Shown piece after piece: positions 32,356 to 38,882 of a stretch of DNA of 64,000 bases. The stretch is from positions 1,674,001 through 1,738,000 of the forward strand of contig CAVZBW010000005.1 of NCBI GenBank assembly GCA_963773635.1. The letters run 5' to 3'. A program made the translations under genes and the position numbers. Below the pieces are notes generated by a model that saw only the letters and a list, made by a program, of their open reading frames with translations, did no database searches and had not been told where the DNA came from. This DNA comes from CAVZBW01 sp963773635 (GTDB lineage: Bacteria; Actinomycetota; Acidimicrobiia; Acidimicrobiales; RAAP-2). Each line of letters opens with the position of its first letter. The first letter of the stretch is position 1.

Positions 32356-33183
32356 ATGGGATCGGACCGGGGCGGGCACGGGGGACGGTTCGCCGGCAGG
32401 GTGGCCATCGTGACCGGGGCCGGGTCGGGAATTGGGCGGGCCACCGCGCTGCGCCTCGCCTCGGAGGGTGCGGCGGTCGCCGCTGCGGACATCGATCTCG
32501 ACGCCGCCAGAGACACCGAGGCGCAGATCGTCGCCGCCGGGGGTTCCGCCATCTCCGTGGCCACCGACATCAGCGTCGAGGCCCAGGTGGACCGGATGAT
32601 CCGGTCCACTGTCGCCGAGCTGGGACGCCTCGACGTCCTGCACAACAACGCGGCCGTGCTGGCACCCGACGTCTACGGCCGCGACCTCGACCTGTCCGAC
32701 CTCGAGGTCGAAGTGTGGGACCGGACCCTCGCCGTCAACGCACGAGGCACCATGCTGTGCTGCAAGCACGCAGTGAGGATCATGACGCGTCCGGGCGGGG
32801 CCATCGTCAACACGATCTCGCTCTCCGCGCTGGTCGGAGACGAGGACCACGCGGCATACGGCTCCTCCAAGGCCGCGGTGCAGGCCCTGACCCGATACGT
32901 CGCCACCATGTACGGCAAGGAGGGCATCCGGTGCAACGCCGTCGCCCCGGCGCTCGTGATGACCGACACCGCCAAGGCGGCGATGCCCGAGCCGATGTTG
33001 CGGGAGAAGGCGGCGGAGCGCGCGCTCCCCTGGCCCGCCGAGCCCGAGGACATCGCCGCCGCCGTGGCCTGGCTGGCGAGCGACGAAGCCCGGTGCGTCA
33101 CGGGGCAGACCCTGGTGGTCGACAGCGGGACCCTGGCGCACCGCCCCCAGCACGCCATCCGCTTGTGGGAGGCGGCCCGATGA
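32356..33183 (+). CDS. Short-chain dehydrogenase/reductase
   Basis: A 275-residue classical SDR: TGAGSGIGRATA cofactor loop, LHNNAAV for the NNAG motif, catalytic serine in NTISLSA and YxxxK in AAYGSSKAAVQAL. The end GQTLVVDSG is typical. The acidic residue after the second strand (AAADIDLDAA) suggests NAD rather than NADP. It sits 17 bases after the dioxygenase gene and is overlapped by the MBL gene, so it probably oxidises the hydroxylated product. Confidence 0.9.
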   Translation: MGSDRGGHGGRFAGRVAIVTGAGSGIGRATALRLASEGAAVAAADIDLDAARDTEAQIVAAGGSAISVATDISVEAQVDRMIRSTVAELGRLDVLHNNAAVLAPDVYGRDLDLSDLEVEVWDRTLAVNARGTMLCCKHAVRIMTRPGGAIVNTISLSALVGDEDHAAYGSSKAAVQALTRYVATMYGKEGIRCNAVAPALVMTDTAKAAMPEPMLREKAAERALPWPAEPEDIAAAVAWLASDEARCVTGQTLVVDSGTLAHRPQHAIRLWEAAR

Positions 33184-34025
33184 GCTGGACCCTTGGGGAC
33201 ACCCGGATCATCCCGGTTGTCGAAACGGTCCTGAGCCTCGACGGTCGGGGCTTGCTGCCGGAGCTGGCCGAGGCGCCGAGCGAGGTCCACTCGGGTTGGG
33301 GATTCCAGGCTTCCGGCGAGATCGAGCTGGCCTTCCAGGCGTTTGTGGTCCTCACCGCAGACCGGACCCTGCTGGTCGATGCCTGCCTCGGCGACCGTCC
33401 CAGTCCCTTTGCCGAGATCGCGGCCCCGGGCTCCCGCTTCCTGGAGGCCCTCTCCGACGCCGGCGTCGCGCCGGAGGACATCGACACGGTCGTGTGCACC
33501 CACCTGCACTTCGACCACACGGGATGGCTCACCCGGCGCGTCGGCGACCGCTGGGTGCCCACCTTCGAAAACGCCGACCACCTCCTGGTCGGGGAGGAGT
33601 GGCACCACTGGGCCGAGCATCCGTCTCCCATCGTGCTCCTCGAGGACTCCGTGGCGGTGATCGTCGATGAGGCACGCCACCGCGTGGTGAGCACCGAGCA
33701 CGAGGTCGCCGCGGGGGTGCGGCTCGTCTCCACCCCCGGGCACACGCCCGGGCACGTGAGCGTCGAGGTCCGTGACGACGGGGAGGCCGCGCTGATCACG
33801 GGCGATGCCTTCCACCATCCGGTGCAGGTCCGGCACCCCGAGTGGCGGGACGTCTCCGACACCGACCACGAACAGGCCGTTGCGACGCGCCAGGCGCTCC
33901 TCGAACGCTGCGCTCGGACCGGGACGTGGATGATCGGATCGCATTTCTCCGAGCCGACTGCCGGGCGGGTCGTGCGGGTGGGAGACGGATTCGAGCTCGT
34001 CCCCATCGACCCCGGCCGTCGGTAG
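33180..34025 (+). CDS. MBL-fold metallo-hydrolase
   Basis: A 281-residue metallo-beta-lactamase-fold enzyme with the binuclear metal motif H108-x-H110-x-D112-H113 in CTHLHFDHTGW, then STPGHTPGHVSVE and ITGDAFHHPVQ for the other ligands. The arrangement resembles the N-acyl-homoserine lactonase/quinolone-hydrolase-like group often found with catabolic genes, where it opens lactones or hydrolyses thioesters. ATG 33180 overlaps the SDR stop (ATGA). Confidence 0.88.
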   Translation: MSWTLGDTRIIPVVETVLSLDGRGLLPELAEAPSEVHSGWGFQASGEIELAFQAFVVLTADRTLLVDACLGDRPSPFAEIAAPGSRFLEALSDAGVAPEDIDTVVCTHLHFDHTGWLTRRVGDRWVPTFENADHLLVGEEWHHWAEHPSPIVLLEDSVAVIVDEARHRVVSTEHEVAAGVRLVSTPGHTPGHVSVEVRDDGEAALITGDAFHHPVQVRHPEWRDVSDTDHEQAVATRQALLERCARTGTWMIGSHFSEPTAGRVVRVGDGFELVPIDPGRR

Positions 34026-34090
34026 GCGGCTCGCCTCGGAGCGGCCCCGAAGACCGGTCGCCGCACAGCGGTTTCACAAGGAGGTCAGGC

Positions 34091-34129
34091 ATGCAGCACA
34101 CCCGGCTCGAAGGCTCGGATCGTGGCTAG
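34091..34129 (+). CDS. Possible 12-residue leader peptide upstream of the amidase
   Basis: ATG 34091 is preceded by an ideal AAGGAGGT site (34079-34086) with a 5-base... short spacer, opens a frame MQHTRLEGSDRG and stops at 34129, overlapping the amidase GTG start at 34122 by 8 bases in another frame. This could couple amidase translation to the leader, or mark a start-region frameshift. There is no other good ribosome site for the amidase. No regulatory sequence in the peptide (no Trp, Leu or Cys run) is visible. Confidence 0.35.
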   Translation: MQHTRLEGSDRG

Positions 34130-35642
34130 GTCCCCGTCGCTCGAGGACCTGCGGCGGGCCGCCGACGCCCTCGGTCTCGGGCTGGACGACCAGGACCTGT
34201 CGTCGCTCCACCCGTTGATCGCCGGCCTGACGGCCGCCCTGGACAACCTCGATGCGATGGCCCCACCGGCGCCGGAGGTCCGCTACGCGCGCCGGCCCGG
34301 GCGCCGCCCGCCTCCCGAGGAGAACCCGCTGGGCGCCTGGTACTGGCAGTCCCGGGTCGCCGGCGCACCGTCCGGGCCCTTGGCCGGCAAGCAGGTGGTC
34401 CTGAAGGACAACATCGCGCTGGCCGGGGTGCCGATGATGAACGGCTGTGCCGCCCTCACCGGTTACGTGCCCGAGTTCGACGCCACGGTCGCCACCAGGA
34501 TCCTGGACGCCGGCGGCGAGATCGTCGGCAAGGCCGTCTGCGAGAACCTCTGCCTGTCCGCGGGCAGCCACACGGCGGCCACGGGGCCGGTGCGCAACCC
34601 TCACGACCCGACGCGGACGACGGGTGGGTCCTCGAGCGGCTGCGGCGCCCTTGTCGCGGCCGGCGCCTGCGACCTCGCCATCGGCGGCGATCAAGGGGGC
34701 TCGATACGGGTTCCCGCGGCGCTGTGCGGCATCTACGGCCTCAAGCCCACCTTCGGCCTGGTGCCCTACACGGGCGCCTTCCCACTCGACATGAGCGTCG
34801 ACCACCTCGGGCCCATGGGGCGCTCCGTGCGGGACGTCGCCACGCTGCTCGAGGTCATCGCCGGTCCCGACGGTTCCGACCCTCGGCAGGCGGGCGTCGA
34901 AGTCCGACCTTACGTGGCGGGGCTCGACGAGCCCGTCTCCGGACTCCGCGTCGGGATGCTGGACGAGGGATTCGGCCACCCGGGCGGTGATCCCGAGGTC
35001 GACGCCAGCGTGCGCGGCGCTGCCGGGGTCCTGGCGGCCCTGGGTGCTTTGGTCGGCCCCGTCTCGGTGCCGATGCACCGGGACTCGGGCGGCATCACTA
35101 TGGGGATCCTGAGCCAGGGGGCCACCTCGCTCATGTTTCAGGGTGGGGGCACGGGGACGGGCTGGAAGGGGTGGTATCCCACGTCGATGGGCGACGCCTT
35201 CTGGCGGGGATGGCGGGCGTCACCTCGGACCCTGCCGCCCACCGCGCAGATGGTGGCGCTGGTCGGCCGTTACCTGTCCGACACGTACGGCAACCACTAC
35301 TACTCGACCGCCCAAAACCTGGTCCCGAGCCTGACCGCCGCCTACGACCGGGCGCTCTCCGAGGTGGACGTCCTGGTCATGCCCACCACCACCACGACCG
35401 CCCCGCCGCTGCCGCCCGAGGGAGCGTCGGTGGTCGAGTCGCTGATCGCCTCGTTTGCCAGCACCGCCAACACGCCGACGTTCGACGTGACGGGCCATCC
35501 CGCCATGAGCGTGCCGTGCGGGTGGATCGAGGGGCTGCCCGTCGGGATGATGCTGGTCGGTCGGCGTGGGGAGGACGACGTGGTCCTGCGGGTCGCCCGT
35601 GCGTTCGAGGAGAGTGGCGCCTTCGTCCCGCGAGCGACCTGA
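34122..35642 (+). CDS. Amidase-signature family enzyme
   Basis: A 506-residue amidase with the Ser-Ser-Lys triad: lysine K95 in VVLKDNIALAG, the serine-rich loop TGGSSSGCGAL near 167-176 and the nucleophile S194 in GGDQGGSIRVPAA. It hydrolyses amides to acids and ammonia; the extended N-terminal helical segment (about 60 residues, SLEDLRRAADALGLGL) is found in acetamidase/aryl-acylamidase-like members. GTG 34122 is the only start that fits the N-terminus. It follows the MBL gene by 96 bases and seems part of the same rightward group. Confidence 0.9.
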   Translation: MARSPSLEDLRRAADALGLGLDDQDLSSLHPLIAGLTAALDNLDAMAPPAPEVRYARRPGRRPPPEENPLGAWYWQSRVAGAPSGPLAGKQVVLKDNIALAGVPMMNGCAALTGYVPEFDATVATRILDAGGEIVGKAVCENLCLSAGSHTAATGPVRNPHDPTRTTGGSSSGCGALVAAGACDLAIGGDQGGSIRVPAALCGIYGLKPTFGLVPYTGAFPLDMSVDHLGPMGRSVRDVATLLEVIAGPDGSDPRQAGVEVRPYVAGLDEPVSGLRVGMLDEGFGHPGGDPEVDASVRGAAGVLAALGALVGPVSVPMHRDSGGITMGILSQGATSLMFQGGGTGTGWKGWYPTSMGDAFWRGWRASPRTLPPTAQMVALVGRYLSDTYGNHYYSTAQNLVPSLTAAYDRALSEVDVLVMPTTTTTAPPLPPEGASVVESLIASFASTANTPTFDVTGHPAMSVPCGWIEGLPVGMMLVGRRGEDDVVLRVARAFEESGAFVPRAT

Positions 35643-35668
35643 GCGCGTCCCCGCCGGGCCGCGCCCTC

Positions 35669-35992
35669 TCAGTCCTTGAGCTCGACCACGATCTCGTAGA
35701 AGGGCTGGTCGCCGTTGTTGATGGCGCGCTCGATCCCACCGCGCTCGGCGTAGATCACGTTGCCCGGGAAGACGTCGCCCCCGACCTCGTCGAGGTGCCC
35801 CCACGGGCCGCCGGAATCCGGCTCCATTTTGGCCGCCATCTTGTCGCCCGATATCTGGATCATGACGTAGTCGAGGTCGTGCTTATGCACGTCGCTGACC
35901 TCGCCGGGGTCGAGCCGCATCTCCCAGACCCGTACCCGGTCGTTCTCGAACAGCACCTTGGTGGCGATGTCCCCCAGCACCCGTTCGCTCAT
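35669..35992 (-). CDS. Single-domain cupin protein
   Basis: A 107-residue cupin: first motif LDPGEVSDVHKHDLDYVMIQ contains the histidines at about 37 and 39 with G and an acidic residue, the second motif region GDVFPGNVIYAERGGIE replaces the usual histidine with other residues. It may bind a metal and act as a small isomerase, dioxygenase or sensor. ATG 35992 is preceded by GAGGAGGAG. It is downstream of the OFOR operon on the same strand and convergent with the amidase. Confidence 0.8.
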   Translation of the reverse strand: MSERVLGDIATKVLFENDRVRVWEMRLDPGEVSDVHKHDLDYVMIQISGDKMAAKMEPDSGGPWGHLDEVGGDVFPGNVIYAERGGIERAINNGDQPFYEIVVELKD

Positions 35993-36050
35993 CTCTCCTC
36001 CTCGTGCGTACCCATTCTCCGATCGAGCTTCTCCCTCTCGGACCCCACGA

Positions 36051-36857
36051 TCATCGCGCCGGCGAGCGCTCGGGCTCCTTGAGCACGGCGGGAGCGTGGA
36101 CGGCGGCGAGGTGCTCGTCGAGATACTCCGGGGCCTCCGAGGTTTCGATGAACCAGCCCGTGGGGCACATGGTGAGGATCTCGACGAACGAGAAGCCCTC
36201 CCCCCTCAGCTGCGTCTCGAGCGCCCGGGTGATCATGCGCTTGGTGCGTGAGACGTTCCCTGCGGAGTTTACCGAGCCCCTGGCGACGTAGGCCGCCCCG
36301 TCCAATTGGGCCAGCAGGTTGCTCATGAGGATGGGGTAGCCGTGCTCGTCGGCGTTGCGCCCCTCGAGCGTGTTCTTCGTCCGCTGCCCGAGGACGGTGG
36401 TGGCGGTGAGGTGCCCCCCCGTCTCGCCGAAGACCCCGTTGTTGAGCATGAAGCACGTGATGCGCTCCCCGCGGGCGGCCGCGTGCAAGACCTCCTGGAG
36501 GCCCTCGTTGACCATGTCGCCGTCGCCCTGGATGGTGAAGGCCATGGTGTCGGGCTTGCAGCGCTTGACGCCGGTGGCAAGCGAGGGAGCGCGGCCGTGA
36601 AGCGCCTGGAGAACCTCGCAGTCGAGGTTGTTGGAGAAGGCCGTGTAGCAGCCGATGCCGAAGACCGCGATGGCGCGGTCCACGCAGCCGAGCTCGCTCA
36701 CCGCTTCGAGGATCGAGCGCATGGCGACCGGCTCGCCACATCCCGGGCAAAGATGATGGGCGCCCACGTCGATCAGCTCGGGCGTGAAGTCGTCGACCAG
36801 GCGGGCCGGAGCCTCCGGCGGCCGGCTGGTCGGGACGATCGTCCTCTCCGTGCTCAT
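36051..36857 (-). CDS. 2-oxoacid:ferredoxin oxidoreductase, beta (TPP) subunit
   Basis: A 268-residue thiamine diphosphate subunit. The CPGCGEPVAMRSIL block near residue 37 gives the cluster-associated CxxC, FGIGCYTAFSNNL follows, and the TPP/Mg motif is QGDGDMVNEGLQEV with later NNGVFGETGG. It catalyses CoA-dependent oxidative decarboxylation (or reductive carboxylation) of a 2-oxoacid with ferredoxin. ATG 36857 has GGAGG upstream and overlaps the alpha subunit's stop. Last gene of the gamma-delta-alpha-beta order. Confidence 0.93.
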   Translation of the reverse strand: MSTERTIVPTSRPPEAPARLVDDFTPELIDVGAHHLCPGCGEPVAMRSILEAVSELGCVDRAIAVFGIGCYTAFSNNLDCEVLQALHGRAPSLATGVKRCKPDTMAFTIQGDGDMVNEGLQEVLHAAARGERITCFMLNNGVFGETGGHLTATTVLGQRTKNTLEGRNADEHGYPILMSNLLAQLDGAAYVARGSVNSAGNVSRTKRMITRALETQLRGEGFSFVEILTMCPTGWFIETSEAPEYLDEHLAAVHAPAVLKEPERSPAR

Positions 36858-37942
36858 GCCGCGACCTCCGCTCGCTCGAGGACCGCCTCGACGCGTTGGC
36901 GGATCACCCCGACGTCGATGTCCGGACCGATCCCGAAGCCCGAGCTGTCGGTCGTGAGCCCGCCGATGAAGTGGATGGGGGCGCGCCCGAGGACGGCCAG
37001 GCGCACGTCCTCGATCATCTGACCCATGCTGTTCTCGAAGACGGCGACCGCATGAGCCTTTCGGGCGGCCGCCGCGATCGCCTCCGTGGGGAACGGCACG
37101 AGAGAGATGGGTCGCACGTAGCCGACCGGGCGACCCTCGGCCCGTAGCGACTGCACGGCCGAGCGGACGTACTTGGCCGGGGTGCCGTAGGCGACGACCA
37201 CGACCTCGGCGCCGTCCAGGAAGCCCGTCTCGACGAGCGGCTCCTCCCCGTCGAGCATGGCCTGGGTCTGAGCCGCTCGGCGCAGGTAGTAGTCCTGGAG
37301 GTCGTAGCCGACGTCGTCGCGTTGCTTCACGTCGCCGAGCGGGGAGAGCAGCTTCGCGTGCCCCGACCCCCCGGTCGACCCGTCGAGTGCCCAGTCCCTC
37401 GGCGGCAGGGGGCCGAAGTCGAGCGACTCGATCTCGACCGACTGATAGACGTGGGCGAGGTAGTAGTCGCCGATGACCAGGACCGGGTTGCGCCACTTCT
37501 CGGACCAGTGGAACGCGAGCTGCACGAGCGGCACGGCCTCCGGGACGTCCATCGGGGCGAGGACCAGGTGCCGGTAGTCGCCGTGGCCACCGCCCCGTGT
37601 CGCCTGGAAGTAGTCGCTCTGGCCGCGGGCCATGTTGAGCACGACGAGCGGCACCCGGGCGAGGGTGATCTCCGAGAGGGACTCCTGCATGAGCGAGAGA
37701 CCCTGGCCGACCGAACCCGTCGCGGCCCTCGTCCCCGTCGCCCCCGCTCCCCATGCCATGCCGACGGCCTCGATCTCGCTCTCGGCGTTGATGCAGTGCC
37801 CGCCCAAGGACGGAAGCTTCCTCGCCATGTTCTCGAGGACCTCTGTGAAGGGCGTCATCGGGTACCCGGCGAAGAAGCGGCAACCGGCGGCGATCATGGA
37901 CTCGGCGATGGCCTCCGAGCCCTCCATGAGGCGCCGGCTCAC
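36854..37942 (-). CDS. 2-oxoacid:ferredoxin oxidoreductase, alpha subunit
   Basis: A 362-residue pyrimidine-binding subunit: EGSEAIAESMIAAGCRFFAGYP then the substrate-site segment INAESEIEAVGMAWGAGATG and ATGSVGQGLSLMQESL, as in Kor/Vor alpha chains. A C-terminal transketolase-like block reads VVVVAYGTPAKYVRSAVQ. The YPMTP segment lacks the YPITPSS of KorA exactly, so 2-oxoglutarate, branched 2-oxoacid or another 2-oxoacid are all possible. GTG 37942 overlaps the ferredoxin stop (GTGA). Confidence 0.92.
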   Translation of the reverse strand: MSRRLMEGSEAIAESMIAAGCRFFAGYPMTPFTEVLENMARKLPSLGGHCINAESEIEAVGMAWGAGATGTRAATGSVGQGLSLMQESLSEITLARVPLVVLNMARGQSDYFQATRGGGHGDYRHLVLAPMDVPEAVPLVQLAFHWSEKWRNPVLVIGDYYLAHVYQSVEIESLDFGPLPPRDWALDGSTGGSGHAKLLSPLGDVKQRDDVGYDLQDYYLRRAAQTQAMLDGEEPLVETGFLDGAEVVVVAYGTPAKYVRSAVQSLRAEGRPVGYVRPISLVPFPTEAIAAAARKAHAVAVFENSMGQMIEDVRLAVLGRAPIHFIGGLTTDSSGFGIGPDIDVGVIRQRVEAVLERAEVAA

Positions 37943-38175
37943 GGCTCGACCCGCTCAGGGCGCTCGTACTTGTAGACCTGGAACACGAAGTCCGGGCAGA
38001 TCTGCGAGCAGGCCTTGCAGCCGGTGCAGCCCGGGAAGAGCACCGGGTACCGGTAGCCCCGGGCGTTGACCTCGTGCGTCGTCATCTCGAGGACGCGCGG
38101 TGGACACGCGTCGATGCACAGCTCGCATCCCTTGCAGGCCTCGACGTCGATCACCAGGGTGCCGCGACTGAGCAC
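37939..38175 (-). CDS. 2x[4Fe-4S] ferredoxin (delta) subunit of the oxidoreductase
   Basis: A 78-residue ferredoxin with two CxxCxxCxxxC motifs: C14, C17, C20, C24 and C50, C53, C56, C60. It passes electrons from the catalytic subunits to soluble ferredoxin. GTG 38175 is used; a TTG at 38190 would give the same 4-base overlap with the gamma gene's stop that the other junctions show and is an equally credible start. Sits between gamma and alpha in the operon. Confidence 0.9.
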   Translation of the reverse strand: MLSRGTLVIDVEACKGCELCIDACPPRVLEMTTHEVNARGYRYPVLFPGCTGCKACSQICPDFVFQVYKYERPERVEP

Positions 38176-38186
38176 GCTGCCGGCGC

Positions 38187-38771
38187 TCAACTGGCACCAC
38201 TCATCGTCGTCTCCCACGCCGGCACGACGATGCCGGGCACGGCCGCGTGACCGGCCTCGATGGCCGCCACGTTGCGCGCCAGGTACTGGGACCGGTACGA
38301 GGGCAGGGACTCCCCCACGGCGGCGCGCAGTGCGGGCAGCTCGACCAGCCCGGTCGAGGCGCAGTACGCCCCGATCATCGCCATAGTGGCCGTCTGAATG
38401 CTGCCGACGTCGACCGCCAGGTCGGTGGCGGGCACCTCCACGAGCCGGTACGAGGACCAGTCGACGTCCGCCTCGAAGACCGTGGTGTTGAGCAGGACCA
38501 ACGAACCGGGACGGAGCCGGCGCCGCACACCCTCCGAGTGCTCGTGGTGCATGACAATGGCCGACCACGTGGTCGCGATGGTCGGCGGGCTCTCGATCGG
38601 TCCGTCCGCCACCACGACTGTCGCCTCGGTGTTGCCGCCGCGCATCATGCCCCCGTAGCTGCCGAAGAGGAGCACCTCGTGGCCCTCGGAGACGGCCGCC
38701 CGGGCCAGGACCTGGGCGGCCAGTTGGATCCCCTGGCCCCCGATGCCCGTCATCATCAGCTCACGTTCCAC
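38187..38771 (-). CDS. 2-oxoacid:ferredoxin oxidoreductase, gamma subunit
   Basis: A 194-residue gamma subunit, with ELMMTGIGGQGIQLAAQVLA for the nucleotide/CoA loop and SYGGMMRGGNTEATVVV, both diagnostic for this subunit. First gene of the four-gene operon, with AGGAGG about 13 bases before the GTG start. A complete four-subunit enzyme with separate delta chain is more common in anaerobes and archaea but also occurs in actinobacteria as Kor-like enzymes. It diverges from the ligase-dehydrogenase fusion gene (111-base gap). Confidence 0.92.
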   Translation of the reverse strand: MERELMMTGIGGQGIQLAAQVLARAAVSEGHEVLLFGSYGGMMRGGNTEATVVVADGPIESPPTIATTWSAIVMHHEHSEGVRRRLRPGSLVLLNTTVFEADVDWSSYRLVEVPATDLAVDVGSIQTATMAMIGAYCASTGLVELPALRAAVGESLPSYRSQYLARNVAAIEAGHAAVPGIVVPAWETTMSGAS

Positions 38772-38882
38772 CGGGCGTCCCTGTCCTCCTGTAGCCGAGC
38801 CCTCGCTGTAGCCGGGGGTCGCAGAACGCTACTCTAGTCAATAAGAACTTCATTTGGCCCGCCAGGCGACAGGGGGTGCTCG

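Noticed and set aside
38832..38860. Operator in the AT-rich patch before the fusion gene
   Set aside because: AGTCAATAAGAACTTCATT gives no convincing inverted repeat.
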